Origin: Acidobacteriota bacterium
GTDB lineage: Bacteria > Acidobacteriota > Vicinamibacteria > Vicinamibacterales > UBA2999
Reading direction: 5' to 3'
DNA length: 64,000 nucleotides
Assembly: GCA_016184455.1 (NCBI GenBank)
Contig: JACPCS010000103.1
Coordinates: forward strand, 1-64,000
Shown one piece after another: positions 29,132-40,800 of the stretch. How positions within the stretch are numbered: position 1 is the first letter of the stretch; the number at the start of each line of letters is the position of its first letter. The notes under the pieces were generated by a model. The model did not search any database, was not told the origin of the DNA, and saw nothing but the letters and a program-made list of their open reading frames with translations. A program made the position numbers and the translations under genes.

Positions 29132-29217
29132 TCACGGCCCGAAGGAGCATGGTTGCCGGCCGGATTCCTCAACGCCGAGGTTGGCATCGCCTGACCGCCG
29201 GGAGCGCCACTCGTGGA

Positions 29218-29550
29218 TCAGGGCGCCGGGGCGAGGATCGCGAGCACGAGCAGCCGTCCGCTCCCCGTGTTCCGCACCCCGTGGGGCACCCCGGCCGGCG
29301 CCACGAGCAGGTCGCCGGCCTGCATCGGCAGGTCCCGGCCTTCGAGCAGGAACAGCCCCTCCCCTTCGATGACCTGATAGACCTTGTCCATGTCGGCGTG
29401 GGCGTGCAGCGCATGCGCCTGCCCCGACTCGAACGCATTGAGCCCGACGAGGAGCCGCGCGGACGCGTAGAGCGTGCTCTTCCCCATCTTGTCGGCGCGC
29501 CACTCGGCATGATCCGCGGGACGGATGATGGACGGATGTTCCATAGCCAC
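29218..29550 (-). CDS. cupin-domain protein
   Basis: QAHALHAHADMDKVYQVIEGEGLFLLEGRDLPMQAGDLLVAPAGVPHGVRNTG. Confidence 0.85.
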   Translation of the reverse strand: MAMEHPSIIRPADHAEWRADKMGKSTLYASARLLVGLNAFESGQAHALHAHADMDKVYQVIEGEGLFLLEGRDLPMQAGDLLVAPAGVPHGVRNTGSGRLLVLAILAPAP

Positions 29551-29573
29551 TTGAGCCGCGTATTTTCCACCCT

Positions 29574-30638
29574 TTGCCCACCGCGGTCACCTCTGCCGGG
29601 CTAACGCCTGTGGTACTGCGCCATTTTCCGGCCGAAATGCGGGTACATCGTTTGAACCACCATCCGAGATTCCGAGCCGTGTCGACGGCCACGGATGGGC
29701 TCATGCGAATGCGGAAGGCTGTGCAGACCGACGCAGCACTGGGACCGGAAACCCGCTCCGACCTGCACCGGTGGGTGCGCGAGCGGCTGCGGCTCTCGGT
29801 GAACGAGGAACAGGCGCTGCTCGAAGCGATCGACGGCGTCTTTCTGCAGCACGAACGGCTGTGGCAGCAGTCGAAGCAGGAAGCCATCCAGGCGATCTCG
29901 GCCGGCTTCACCGAACGGATCAATCGGATGCGGGACGAGCTGACGGCGCGCGACGCCACCGTCAGCAGCATTGCCCGCTACTTCGAGGAGCTCGTCGCCG
30001 ACCTGACCGATCGCGTCCACCGCGACCCGAAGACTCGGCTGATGAATTTCCGCCGCTTCGTCGAGCAGCTCGAAGCCTTCCTCGCGCTCGAGCAGCGCGG
30101 CCGCTGGTGCGCCGTCGGCCTCGTCGACATCACCTCGTTCAAGTCGTACAACGACACCTTCGGCCACGCGCTCGGCGACAAGATCATCGACCGGGTCGCG
30201 CGTCTGCTCCGCGAGCAGGTGCGCTCCGACGACCTCATCGCGCAGGAGACCGCCGACGCACGCGGGGTGCAGGAGCTGCATGCGCGCTTCGGCGGCGATG
30301 AGTTCTGCTTCCTGATTCCCGATCTCGACGAGTTCAGCGCCGCCTGGGTGATCGCCGAGCGCTTTCGCGAGGCGGTGCAGCGCTACGACTGGGCCGCCGA
30401 GGACGAGCGGCTCGACGGCCAGCCGGTCCACGTCGACGTCGGCGTCGTCTGCCTGCTGCTCGGGCCGGTCGCCGAGCGCCGCCCCTACGCACGCCAGCTC
30501 GCCCACGAGCTGCTCGGCCGCGCCGATCGCCTGATGTACGACGCCAAGGCGCAGGGCAACGGCCACATCACGCCCGTCCGCGTACGCGTCGTCGACGGCG
30601 CGCTGGAAGAGATCGGCGCCGACGAATACCCGGACTAG
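29574..30638 (+). CDS. GGDEF-domain diguanylate cyclase
   Basis: HARFGGDEFCFLIPDLDEF; DPKTRLMNFRRFVEQLEAFLALEQRGRWCAVGLVDITSFKSYNDTFGHALGD; start may be internal (29637 or 29703). Confidence 0.88.
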   Translation: MPTAVTSAGLTPVVLRHFPAEMRVHRLNHHPRFRAVSTATDGLMRMRKAVQTDAALGPETRSDLHRWVRERLRLSVNEEQALLEAIDGVFLQHERLWQQSKQEAIQAISAGFTERINRMRDELTARDATVSSIARYFEELVADLTDRVHRDPKTRLMNFRRFVEQLEAFLALEQRGRWCAVGLVDITSFKSYNDTFGHALGDKIIDRVARLLREQVRSDDLIAQETADARGVQELHARFGGDEFCFLIPDLDEFSAAWVIAERFREAVQRYDWAAEDERLDGQPVHVDVGVVCLLLGPVAERRPYARQLAHELLGRADRLMYDAKAQGNGHITPVRVRVVDGALEEIGADEYPD

Positions 30639-30670
30639 TCAAGTCACAAGTCAGGGTCACAAGTCACAAA
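30637..30670. repeat. heptad repeat locus, direct
   Basis: AGTCAAG TCACAAG TCAGGG TCACAAG TCACAAA directly after the GGDEF stop; one unit is 6 bp. Confidence 0.7.
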
Positions 30671-30682
30671 CGATTTGTCGGG

Positions 30683-31132
30683 TTACTCCTCTCGAACGGT
30701 AGGCCGTTTGAGAAACATCACGGGCTCGCCATAGCCGTGCGATGTGAGTGCCTCTAGCGTGTTGTGTTCGATGTCCTCCAGCTCGCCGAGTTTGCTGACC
30801 CACACACCAGCAGCAGACAGCCGCGCCACATGAGCGAATGCGTTTACAGCAGCGTTCCCGTAAAGGGCAATTTTTTCGAAGCCCGCCTCGACGTTTCCGT
30901 CCTCGCAGACGACAAAGCCTTGAGCTTGAAACAGCGCGACGAAACCGTTCAAGGTGTCGTTCAGTTCAACACCTTCTGGCCAAAACCCATCCGGTCTGAA
31001 CGGCTCCCACCACCGCTCGTTATCGTCAAGCGAAAAGGCGATACAGTTATATGCTGGGTCGATTTCGCTTTTGATTTCGTATCCTTCTTCTCTCAGCCGG
31101 GGAAACAGCGCTTCCAATACGTCCGCAGGCAT
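30683..31132 (-). CDS. DUF7689-like hypothetical protein (cassette gene C)
   Basis: EIDPAYNCIAFSLDDNERWWEPF...; 3 bp downstream of gene B. Confidence 0.7.
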   Translation of the reverse strand: MPADVLEALFPRLREEGYEIKSEIDPAYNCIAFSLDDNERWWEPFRPDGFWPEGVELNDTLNGFVALFQAQGFVVCEDGNVEAGFEKIALYGNAAVNAFAHVARLSAAGVWVSKLGELEDIEHNTLEALTSHGYGEPVMFLKRPTVREE

Positions 31133-31135
31133 GCG

Positions 31136-31585
31136 TTAGATGAGCCTCTGCGCCCGTCCCCATGCCAACCACGAGTCACGCATTGCGCGAAACCGACCGG
31201 CGTCTTCAGGACGAACAGGGTCGTGCCCCGTGAGTGATCTGAGCGCCGCAAACCAGTATGCAGGTTCATTCTCAAGGCGCGCCAATACGAGCGGGATCAC
31301 TGCCGGACCTAAGCCTATGATTCGCAAGTAGGCAGGATGAAGCGTCTTGGCTGCGACGGACGACAGGTGAGCCGTTTCTCGTCGCCATTGGTGGGCCAGT
31401 GCCGCGAATGAGCGTGCGAGTTCATCCCCGGCAGCAGCAGCCCTGGTCGTTCCCGGCTTGCGCTCAGTGATGTATCCGCTCCAGCGGTTTAGGATCGCTA
31501 CCTCGCGCTCGCGCCTTCCCGAATACAGGGGCCGCCTCTTGTGGTGGAGCCACCTGCCGATGTCATGGCTGCAATCGGTATACAT
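31136..31585 (-). CDS. hypothetical protein (cassette gene B)
   Basis: ELARSFAALAHQWRRETAHLSSVAAKTLHPAYLRIIGLGPAVIPLVLARLENEPAYWFAALRSLTGHDPV; tight spacing to genes A and C. Confidence 0.72.
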   Translation of the reverse strand: MYTDCSHDIGRWLHHKRRPLYSGRREREVAILNRWSGYITERKPGTTRAAAAGDELARSFAALAHQWRRETAHLSSVAAKTLHPAYLRIIGLGPAVIPLVLARLENEPAYWFAALRSLTGHDPVRPEDAGRFRAMRDSWLAWGRAQRLI

Positions 31586-31595
31586 GTCGGTTTGG

Positions 31596-32288
31596 TCAAT
31601 CCGTGAGGAGCGGCTCGATGCCTGCAGCGGCGAGCGTCACGTGAAGCGTCTTCTCCTTCGCTTTGGCGCGCTCGATGAGTCGTGACAATTCGTCCAGATC
31701 GTTTCGGTCCAGCACGACAAAGAAATCCCTAAGTGTCCCGGTGCCTCGGTGATAGCTCAGCTTCAACGTATGGGTGACGACGGCTGTTGTAGGGGTCTGC
31801 TCGACATCGGATCCGAACACCGGCCGGATGTCGCTAAGAATCCGCGCACGACAGAGATAGTTCGCATGGTCAATGAGAATCGACCGTGCCTTAGCTGGCG
31901 CGACCACGCTCGGATATGAGAGGACCTCGCTCAGACGGGCTCCAAACTCCTCCCGGTTTGCCGTGAATCCCTCCTCCTGCGCTTCCATTGCGTCGATCAC
32001 ATCGTTGACGAATACCTCCACATCGACGTCAGCCATGAGCCTGACTACCGACAAACTGGACAGAACGTCGACAGCCTGCTCAACTTCGCGCCTCGGATAA
32101 CCTTGGGCCAACTTGAGGACCGCCTCGGTGACCTCCTCGGTGCGGAGCTTCATCGGAGCAGCCTCAAGAGCGGCAGCCAGAACCTTGAACTTCTGCTCGT
32201 CGAGCCGAGCGAGCGCCAGCAACGCTGGCAGTTGCTCGTCGGGGATTCGGAGGACAGCGTCGGTCGGCACCGAAACGAATAGTAGCAA
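31596..32288 (-). CDS. hypothetical protein (cassette gene A)
   Basis: 230 aa; 10 bp upstream of gene B on the same strand; no recognised family. Confidence 0.65.
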   Translation of the reverse strand: MLLFVSVPTDAVLRIPDEQLPALLALARLDEQKFKVLAAALEAAPMKLRTEEVTEAVLKLAQGYPRREVEQAVDVLSSLSVVRLMADVDVEVFVNDVIDAMEAQEEGFTANREEFGARLSEVLSYPSVVAPAKARSILIDHANYLCRARILSDIRPVFGSDVEQTPTTAVVTHTLKLSYHRGTGTLRDFFVVLDRNDLDELSRLIERAKAKEKTLHVTLAAAGIEPLLTD

Positions 32289-32735
32289 AACCCATGCATT
32301 TGGTCAGGACCGCCTTGATCCGATCCTTTCGCCCCGGCGAAAAGCGGAATCGGAGGGGGCGACGCACAGCGACCTGCGCCCCTTGACACAGAAGTGCCGA
32401 GAGGTCGTCGCGCTAGAGGCGCGACAGCGGAGGGTCACGTCAGGCTGGCTTAGAATCGATCACATCGCCGCCGGAAGAGTGACCCCTCAGCCGAGTCGAC
32501 GCCGCAATCGGTCACGATTCCTCTCCAAGAACGCGTCAAGAGTCCACTGTGCGTCATCGTGCATCTTGACGTTGGCAAGAGCTGCCGTTCTTGGCCCGCA
32601 CCGAGTGCACCCAGTCCCATTGGTCGCGGATCAATGTCAGGGTTCAGGTAAAAGACGTTCAACGCGGGACCGCCGCCGACGTTGACAATCCAGAGCCCAC
32701 CGCCCTTCGCGAAGGTAAAGACGAGAGGTTTCCTT

Positions 32736-33074
32736 TCACTCCAGCGTCGCCTCTGCTCGTTGAGGTCCCTCGTTTGAGCGAGCGTCAGCTGGTTTGTCGC
32801 TGCCGTCCGCGGCCACGCGGGACTCGTGAAGTATGCCGCGCGTGAGCCACGCATACCACCACACAACGACGAAGTTCGCGAAGAGAAAGTAGGGAGTCGT
32901 GAAGTTGAGGGTCTCGTCGTCTTTGCCAAGGTCCCACCACACCCATCCGAGAAGGGCGAAGTAGAGGCCGATCGCTATTGCATCCACCCAAGCCGGGTGC
33001 CGGACAAGGAAAGAGGGGTGTCGGGCGGAAGAAACGGATCGCTCTCGTGCCGTCAGTTGCGATTCAGTTGTCAT
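32736..33074 (-). CDS. small membrane protein
   Basis: VDAIAIGLYFALLGWVWWDLGKDDETLNFTTPYFLFANFVVVWWYAWLTRGI; two TM segments. Confidence 0.55.
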   Translation of the reverse strand: MTTESQLTARERSVSSARHPSFLVRHPAWVDAIAIGLYFALLGWVWWDLGKDDETLNFTTPYFLFANFVVVWWYAWLTRGILHESRVAADGSDKPADARSNEGPQRAEATLE

Positions 33075-33125
33075 CGCACCTGGACCGTAGAGAAAGGCCC
33101 TGATTCTACAGGGCTTTTCGGAAGG

Positions 33126-33201
33126 TGGGGCGGATGACGGGCTTCGAACCCGCGACTTCCTGAGCCACAGTCAGGCGCTCTACCCCTGAGCTACATCCGC
33201 C
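33126..33201 (-). tRNA. tRNA-His (anticodon GTG)
   Basis: G-1 + GCGGATGTAGCTCAGGGGTAGAGCGCCTGACTGTGGCTCAGGAAGTCGCGGGTTCGAAGCCCGTCATCCGCCCCA; anticodon loop CTGTGGC; G-1 opposite C73. Confidence 0.96.
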
Positions 33202-33257
33202 ACGTGACCGGCAAAACTCAAGTGTAGCACGCAGGCACGACCGCACCGTCGCACCGT

Positions 33258-33611
33258 TCAGGTGTTCCCGCCGCCTTCGATCTTGCGATCGTGTTTGGTC
33301 GCCGCATCCATCATCGTGTCGGGCGCCGGCGGCGGCGTGTCGGCGCCTGAGAAACGTCCGCCGATCGCGCCTGGTGCACGCCACGTCAGCGTCGTCGCGT
33401 CCCGCTCGCCCGGAATCGGCTCGTTGGCCGCGTCGCGGGGCGGTGGCTCCGGGTGCGACTCGTGCGCGGGCAGCTCGAGCCCGCCGCTCGCCGCGAGCGT
33501 GTCGGTGCTGCCGGGTCCGGTGACGGGACGCAGCATCGCGTCACGCATTGTCTCGTGATCCCACCGGCCGCCGCCCGGCGGCTTTCCGGTCTCGTTGCGT
33601 TCGTCGCTCAT
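33258..33611 (-). CDS. small hypothetical hydrophilic protein
   Basis: MSDERNETGKPPGGGRWDHETMRDAMLRPVTG...; GGAGG upstream. Confidence 0.5.
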   Translation of the reverse strand: MSDERNETGKPPGGGRWDHETMRDAMLRPVTGPGSTDTLAASGGLELPAHESHPEPPPRDAANEPIPGERDATTLTWRAPGAIGGRFSGADTPPPAPDTMMDAATKHDRKIEGGGNT

Positions 33612-33693
33612 GGCCGCCTCCTCCTTGCAAGGAAGGCGCACGGGCCGCAACCTGAACTGTAGGACGGCCTTGATTTTGAATTGCTGAGGCCCG

Positions 33694-35739
33694 ATGCGCG
33701 TCTGGCCGGGTCAACCGTACCCCCTGGGTGCGACCTGGACGGGCCTCGGCGTGAACTTCGCGATATATTCCGCCCACGCCACGCGCGTGGAGCTCTGTCT
33801 GTTCGAGTCGGCCACTGCGACAGCGCCGTCCGCGTGCGTGCCGCTCCCCGAGCAGACCGACATGGTGTGGCACGGCTACCTTCCCGACGTCCGTCCGGGC
33901 CAGTTGTACGGCTACCGCATGCACGGCCCGTACGAGCCGGCCGCCGGCGAGCGCTTCAATCCGAACAAGGTCGTCGTGGATGCGTACGCGAAGGCGATCG
34001 CGCGGCCGGTGCGCTGGCACGACTCGATGTTCGGCTACACGATCGGCAGCCCCGATGCCGACCTCTCGTACGACGAGCGCGACAACGCCGCCTACGCGCC
34101 GCTTGCCGTCGTCATCGACCCCGCGTTCACGTGGGGCGACGATCGCCCGCCGCGCACGCCGTGGCACAAGACCGTCATCTACGAAATGCACGTCAAAGGG
34201 TTCACCAGGCTCCATCCGCAGGTGCCCGAACCGCTGCGGGGCACCTACGAGGCGCTGACGACGGAAGCGGCGCTCGAGCACCTCACGCGGCTCGGCGTGA
34301 CGGCGGTGGAGCTCATCCCGGTGCACCACCATGCGTACGAGCGTCATCTGGCCGAGCGGGGCCTCTCGAACTACTGGGGCGACAACACGCTCTCGTTCTT
34401 CGCGCCCGACCTCCGCTACTCGGCGTCGGGCGAGCCGGGCGCGGCGGTCCACGAGTTCAAGCGGATGGTGAAGGCGCTCCACAGCGCCGGCCTCGAAGTC
34501 ATCCTCGACGTCGTCTACAACCACACGGCCGAGGGCAACCACCTCGGGCCCACGCTCTCGCTGCGCGGCATCGACAATGCGACGTACTATCGGTTGGTTC
34601 CCGAGGACCGGCGGTACTACCTCGACTTCACCGGCTGCGGCAACACCCTGAACAGGCAGAGCCCGCAGGTCCTGCAGCTCATCATGGACAGCCTGCGCTA
34701 CTGGGTGCTCGAGATGCACGTCGACGGCTTCCGCTTCGACCTGGCGAGCGCGCTCGCCCGCGAGCTCTACGACGTCGACCGCCTCGGTGCGTTCTTTGAC
34801 ATCATTCATCAGGACCCGCTGCTCTCGCAGGTGAAGCTCATTGCCGAGCCGTGGGACCTCGGCCAGGGCGGGTATCAGGTGGGCAACTTCCCCATTCACT
34901 GGACCGAGTGGAACGCGAAGTACCGCGACGCGATGCGCGCGTTCTGGCGCGGCGACGACCGGGGTGTCGCCGAGGTGGCGACGCGCATCGCCGGCAGCAA
35001 CGACCTGTACGAGCACAGCGGCCGGCGCCCGTACGCCAGCATCAACTTCATCACGGCGCACGACGGCTTCACGCTCCACGATCTCGTCAGCTACAGCGAG
35101 AAGCACAACCTGATGGCGTCGCTCGTGCTTTCGCTCGGCGTCCCGATGATCAGCGGCGGTGACGAGATGGGGCGCACGCAGCAGGGGAACAACAACGCCT
35201 ACTGCCAGGACAACGAGCTGAGCTGGACGCCGTGGGACCTGACGCTCGCCCAGCAGCAGCTCCTCGCCTTCACGCGCCGCCTCGTGCGGCTCCGGCGCGC
35301 GCAGCCGGTGCTCATGCGGCGCCGCTTCTTTCAGGGGCGCGCGATCCGCGGCGTCGGCGTCAAGGACATCTACTGGCTCGATCCGTCCGGGCGCGAGATG
35401 ACCGATAAGGCGTGGAATGCGCCGTCTGCGCGCCCGCTCGGCGTGCTGATGGTCGGCGATGCGCTCGAGGAGGTCGACGAGCGCGGGCGCCCGGTCCACG
35501 GCGACACGCTCCTCATCCTGCTCAACGCGCATCACCTCGAGGTGCGCTTCGCGCTGCCGACCGTCGGCCCGCACATGTCGTGGCTCCGCGTCATCGACAC
35601 GATTGCGCCCTACGTCGAGGAGCGGCGCTATGTCGGCGGCGCCACCTATCCGCTGCAGGGACGCACGCTCGCGCTGTTCGTGCTAACGGCCGAGCACCGT
35701 GCCGCCGCGCCCGTGCTGCCGCCGGAGGCGCAGTCGTGA
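33694..35739 (+). CDS. glgX: glycogen debranching enzyme GlgX
   Basis: [32 protein letters not shown]...[15 protein letters not shown]...[15 protein letters not shown]...[26 protein letters not shown]. Confidence 0.94.
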   Translation: MRVWPGQPYPLGATWTGLGVNFAIYSAHATRVELCLFESATATAPSACVPLPEQTDMVWHGYLPDVRPGQLYGYRMHGPYEPAAGERFNPNKVVVDAYAKAIARPVRWHDSMFGYTIGSPDADLSYDERDNAAYAPLAVVIDPAFTWGDDRPPRTPWHKTVIYEMHVKGFTRLHPQVPEPLRGTYEALTTEAALEHLTRLGVTAVELIPVHHHAYERHLAERGLSNYWGDNTLSFFAPDLRYSASGEPGAAVHEFKRMVKALHSAGLEVILDVVYNHTAEGNHLGPTLSLRGIDNATYYRLVPEDRRYYLDFTGCGNTLNRQSPQVLQLIMDSLRYWVLEMHVDGFRFDLASALARELYDVDRLGAFFDIIHQDPLLSQVKLIAEPWDLGQGGYQVGNFPIHWTEWNAKYRDAMRAFWRGDDRGVAEVATRIAGSNDLYEHSGRRPYASINFITAHDGFTLHDLVSYSEKHNLMASLVLSLGVPMISGGDEMGRTQQGNNNAYCQDNELSWTPWDLTLAQQQLLAFTRRLVRLRRAQPVLMRRRFFQGRAIRGVGVKDIYWLDPSGREMTDKAWNAPSARPLGVLMVGDALEEVDERGRPVHGDTLLILLNAHHLEVRFALPTVGPHMSWLRVIDTIAPYVEERRYVGGATYPLQGRTLALFVLTAEHRAAAPVLPPEAQS

Positions 35740-37823
35740 ACCGCCAGGAGCTGCGCAACGCGCCGCGGGCCGCGCCGCCTGCGGGCGCCGTGGACGGCAC
35801 CGGGCAGATGGCGGCCAGAGTCGTCGTCGAACGCGTGGAGCCTCAGGTCGACGGCGGACGCTTCCCCATCAAGCGCACGCCGGGCGAGACGGTTGTCGTG
35901 ACGACGGACGTGTTCGCCGACGGACAGGATCAGGTCGCGGGCGTGTTGAGGTACCGAGTCGTACGTGGGCCGGGTCCCGCTCATCGTAAGGACGCAGCGG
36001 ACTCGGCGCACTGGACCGAGGTCCCGCTCACGCCGCTGGGCAATGACGCGTGGCGTGCGTCGTTCGAGGTGACCGAGCTCGGCGAATACGAATACACGGT
36101 CGAGGCCTGGCTCGATCGCTTCGGCACCTGGCTGGAGGCGCTGACCAAGAAGGCGGACGCGGGACAGGACGTCGCGAGCGAACTGCTGGAGGGAGCGGAA
36201 CTCGTGCAGCGCGCGGCGCTCTCTGATGACGACATGCGGCTGCTGGAGATCGCCGACGTGCTTCGCAGCGCCGCACCCCAGGCCGCGCGCGTCACCACCG
36301 CCCGCGATCCACAGCTGCGCGCCCTGATGGAGGCGCGCCCCGACCGCACCGCCTCGACGATGGCTGCTCCACTGCGCGTCGTCGTCGACCGCGAGCGGGC
36401 CAGGTTCGGCGCCTGGTACGAGATGTTCCCGCGCTCGTGCACGACCGACGCGTCTCGCCCCGGCACGCTGCACGACGCCGAGGCGCGGCTCCCCGCGATT
36501 GCGGGCCTGGGGTTCGACGTTGTGTATCTGCCGCCGGTCCACCCTGTCGGGCGCACGTACCGCAAAGGGCGCAACAACGCCCTCACGGTGGAGCCCGGCG
36601 ATCCCGGCAGCCCGTGGGCGATCGGATCCGAAGCGGGAGGACACACCGCCGTCGATCCCGGTCTCGGCACGATCGAGGATTTCGATCGCTTCGTCGCGGC
36701 CGCGCGCCACCTCGGCCTCGAAATCGCGCTCGACATCGCCTTTCAGGCCTCGCCCGACCATCCCTGGGTGAAGGAGCATCCCGAGTGGTTCCGGCATCGG
36801 CCCGACGGCTCGATCAAGCACGCGGAGAACCCGCCCAAGAAGTACCAGGACATCTATCCGTTCGACTTCGACTCCTCCGAGTGGCGGTCGCTCTGGGAGG
36901 CGCTGCGCGACGTCTTCCTCTTCTGGACGACGCACGGCGTGACGATCTTCCGCGTCGACAACCCGCACACCAAGCCGTTCGGGTTCTGGGAATGGGTGAT
37001 CGCGGAGGTGCGGCGGCGCTGCCCGGAGGCGATCTTCCTGTCGGAGGCCTTCACCCGGCCGAAGGTGATGCGCTATCTGACAAAGGCCGGCTTCAGCCAG
37101 TCGTACACGTACTTCACATGGCGGACGAGCGCCCACGAGCTGCGCGAGTACCTCACCGAGCTGACGCAGACCGAGCTGCAGCAGTACATGCGGCCGAACT
37201 TCTTCGCGAACACGCCCGACATCCTCCACGAGTACCTGCAGCACGGCGGCCGGCCGGCCTTCGAGGTGCGGCTCGTGCTCGCCGCGACGCTCTCGGCGAG
37301 CTACGGCATTTACAGCGGCTTCGAGCTGTGCGAGAACGTCCCCGTCCGCCCGGGATCGGAGGAGTACCTCAACTCGGAGAAGTACGAGATCCGCGTGCGT
37401 GACTGGAATCAGCCGGGCAATCTGAACGAGCTCATCGCGCGCGTGAACCAGATCCGGCGCGAGCACCCGGCCCTGCAGGGCAACGAGACGCTGCGGTTCC
37501 ACGCGGCCGACAACCCGATGTTTCTGTGGTTCAGCAAGAGCCCGCCGGGTCTGCGGCCGCTCGATCGGGCCGGCCACGAGCCCCGGCCTACGTACGACCG
37601 GTGGGTGTTCGTGGTCGCCAACACCGACCCGCACTGGACGCAGCATGGCCACGTACAGGTGCCGATCTGGGAGCTCGGCCTCGCCCCCGACCAGCCGTAC
37701 CTCGTCGAGGACCTGCTCGACGGGGCGCAGTACGCCTGGCGCGGCGAGTGGAACTACGTGAAGCTCGACCCGCGGGAACGCATCGCGCACATCCTGGTCG
37801 TTCGCTCAATCACCAATCACTAA
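35736..37823 (+). CDS. glgE: alpha-1,4-glucan:maltose-1-phosphate maltosyltransferase GlgE
   Basis: [10 protein letters not shown]...[58 protein letters not shown]...[33 protein letters not shown] start overlapping glgX stop. Confidence 0.95.
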   Translation: MNRQELRNAPRAAPPAGAVDGTGQMAARVVVERVEPQVDGGRFPIKRTPGETVVVTTDVFADGQDQVAGVLRYRVVRGPGPAHRKDAADSAHWTEVPLTPLGNDAWRASFEVTELGEYEYTVEAWLDRFGTWLEALTKKADAGQDVASELLEGAELVQRAALSDDDMRLLEIADVLRSAAPQAARVTTARDPQLRALMEARPDRTASTMAAPLRVVVDRERARFGAWYEMFPRSCTTDASRPGTLHDAEARLPAIAGLGFDVVYLPPVHPVGRTYRKGRNNALTVEPGDPGSPWAIGSEAGGHTAVDPGLGTIEDFDRFVAAARHLGLEIALDIAFQASPDHPWVKEHPEWFRHRPDGSIKHAENPPKKYQDIYPFDFDSSEWRSLWEALRDVFLFWTTHGVTIFRVDNPHTKPFGFWEWVIAEVRRRCPEAIFLSEAFTRPKVMRYLTKAGFSQSYTYFTWRTSAHELREYLTELTQTELQQYMRPNFFANTPDILHEYLQHGGRPAFEVRLVLAATLSASYGIYSGFELCENVPVRPGSEEYLNSEKYEIRVRDWNQPGNLNELIARVNQIRREHPALQGNETLRFHAADNPMFLWFSKSPPGLRPLDRAGHEPRPTYDRWVFVVANTDPHWTQHGHVQVPIWELGLAPDQPYLVEDLLDGAQYAWRGEWNYVKLDPRERIAHILVVRSITNH

Positions 37824-37836
37824 TCACACATCACAC
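37807..37836. repeat. heptad repeat locus, direct, spanning glgE stop to treS start
   Basis: CAATCAC CAATCAC TAATCAC ACATCAC AC|ATG; contains glgE TAA and abuts treS ATG. Confidence 0.85.
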
Positions 37837-40800
37837 ATGTCCCCCGACTGGTACAAGGACGCGATCATCTACGAGGTCCACGTCCGCGGCTTCTACGACA
37901 GCAACGCCGACGGGATCGGCGACTTTCCGGGACTCACCGAGAAGCTGCCGTACCTGCACGACCTCGGCGTGACGTGCCTGTGGCTGCTCCCCTTCTATCC
38001 CTCGCCGCTGCGCGACGATGGATACGACATCGCCGACTACACGTCGATCAACCCGATTTACGGCACCCTCGACGACTTCAAGCGCTTCGTCGACGCCGCG
38101 CATGCGCTGCAGATTCGCGTGCTGACCGAGCTCGTCATCAACCACACCTCCGACCAGCATCCCTGGTTCCAGCGGGCGCGCCGGGCGCCGAAAGGCTCGC
38201 CCGAGCGGGCGTACTATGTGTGGAGCGACACCGACACGACGTACGCGGGCACCCGCGTCATCTTCACCGATACCGAGAAGTCGAACTGGACCTACGACCC
38301 GGTCGCGGGCCAGTACTACTGGCACCGGTTCTTCTCGCACCAGCCGGATCTCAACCTCGACAACCCGGAAGTGCTCCAGGCGATGGTCGATGCCATGCGC
38401 TTCTGGCTCGACCTGGGGGTCGACGCGCTCCGGCTCGACGCCATCCCGTATCTCGTCGAACGCGAAGGGACGATCAACGAGAACCTGCCCGAGACGCACG
38501 CGATCCTCAAGCGCATGCGGCGCGAGGTCGACGCACGCTATCCCGACCGCGCGCTCCTGGCCGATGCGAATCAGTGGCCGTCCGACGTGCAGGCGTACTT
38601 CGGCGAGGGCGACGAGTGCCACATGGCGTTCCACGTCCCGCTGATGCCGCGCATGTTCATGGCGCTGCGGCAGGAGGAACGGCACCCGATCGTCGAGATC
38701 ATGAACCAGACGCCGGAGATCCCCCCCTCGTGCCAGTGGGCGATCTTCCTGCGCAATCACGACGAGCTGACGCTCGAGATGGTGACCGACGAAGAGCGCG
38801 ACTACATGTACACGCAGTACGCCGCCGACCCGCAGATGCGGCTGAACGTCGGCATCCGGCGGCGGCTCGCGCCGCTCATGGAGAACAGCCGCCGCCGGAT
38901 CGAGCTGATGAACAGCCTGCTCTTCTCGATGCCGGGCACGCCGATCATGTACTTCGGCGACGAGATCGGCATGGGCGACAACGTGTACCTCGGCGACCGC
39001 AACGGCGTGCGCACGCCCATGCAGTGGAGCAGCGACCGCAACGCCGGCTTCTCGCGCGCCGATCCGGCGCGCCTCTTCGCGCCCGTGATCATGGACCCGG
39101 TCTACGGCTACGAGGCGATCAACGTCGAGGCGCAGGAGCGGTCGCCCTTCTCGCTGCTCCACTGGATGAAGCGCATGATCGCGCTGCGCCGGCAGCACGC
39201 GGTCTTCGGCCGCGGCTCGCTGCAGTTCATCTCCGCCGCGAACCGGAAGATCTTCGTCTACATCCGGAAGCACGAGGACGACACGGTCCTCTGCGTGGCG
39301 AACCTGTCGCGTACCGTGCAGCCCGCCGAGATCCCGCTGGCCGAGTTCGAGGGGCTCACGCCGGTCGAGATGCTCGGCCAGACCGAGTTCCCGCGCATCG
39401 GCGAGCAGCCGTATTTCCTGACGCTGGCGCCATACGGCTTCTACTGGTTCCAGCTCAAGCTCGTCGTCACGCCGATCACCGCGCGGACCGCGCCAGTCGT
39501 CGAAGAGCACGGCCCGCTGCCATCGGTCCTGGCGGGGGCCGTCTGGGAGTCGACGCTCGACGGCGGCCTCCGCACGATCGTCGAGCGCCGGGCGCTCGTG
39601 CCGTTTCTCGAGCGTCAGCGCTGGTTCGGCGGCAAGGCGCGCGCGGTCGCCTCGGCCCGCGTGGCCGACTGGGCCACGCTGCGCGGGGGCGCGCTGCCGG
39701 CGTTCCTGACGATCGTGGAGGTCGACTACCGCGACGGCGGCCGCGAACAGTACGTCCTGCCGCTCGCGATGTCGGAGGAGACCACGCTGGAGCGGGAGCA
39801 CCCGGCGGCGGTGCTCGCCCGGATCACCGGCGCGCGCAAAGGGCTGCTCTACGACGGCCTCTTCGATGACGACACGTGCACGCGGCTCCTGGGGCTCATC
39901 GAGGAGGTCGGCGAGCTGCCGATGCGGCGCGGACGCCTGCGCACGATGAGCCACCATCTGCCCGAACGCGTCCCGCCCGATCTGGTGCGCCCGATCGTCC
40001 GCACGCCGCTCGATCAGAGCAACACGTCCGTCTTCTTCGGCAAGCGGTTCGTGATGAAGCTGTTCCGGCGCACCCAGCCCGGGCCGAACCCCGACCTCGA
40101 GATGAGCGACTTCCTGCCGCGCCACGGCTTCACGCGCGTGCCGCCGCTCGGAGGCGCGATCACCTACGCTCGCAACGGCGAGGAGCCGGCAGCCGTCGCC
40201 ATGCTCCAGCAGTACATGTACAACCAGGGCACCGGCTGGCACGTCACGATCGAGGAGCTCGGGCGCTACTTCGAGCGGGTGATGGCCCTGCCGCCGCCGC
40301 ACGCCTCGCCTGAGGCCGCGCGCGACTGGGTGTTCGGGCCCCACCGCGCCACCCCCGGTGCGCCGAGCCTCGAGGCGCCGGCGCCGCCCGACGAGATCGC
40401 AGAGGCGATCGGCACCTACCTGACGATCGCCGGCGTGCTCGGACGACGCACGGGCGAGCTGCACGTGCATCTCGCCGTCGGCAACGGCGACGCGGCGTTC
40501 GCGCCGATCCCGCTCGGCCGCACCGAGGTGAAGCGGCTCGTCGCGGGCGTCGAGCGGCACGCGGCCGACCAGCTCGCGCTCGTCGAGCGCGCACTCCCGC
40601 AGCTCGACGATCGCCGCCGCGAGCTCGCCGAGCGGGTGCTCGCGCGCCGGCGCGATCTGCTGCGCGTGCTCGACGAGTCGGCCGACGTGCTCGAGGCCGG
40701 GCAGGCCATCCGGTGCCACGGCGACTTCCATCTCGGTCAGGTGCTCGTCCACGAAGGCGACGTCATCCTCTTCGACTTCGAGGGTGAGCCGGCGCGGCCG

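Noticed and set aside
30637-33201. Treating the tRNA-His flank as a proven integrated island
   Set aside because: No integrase and no second copy of the tRNA-His 3' end was found in the window; only the accessory-looking gene content supports it.
33541-37790. Long antisense ORFs (677 and 714 aa) opposite glgX and glgE
   Set aside because: Same high-GC antisense artefact; no recognisable domain.
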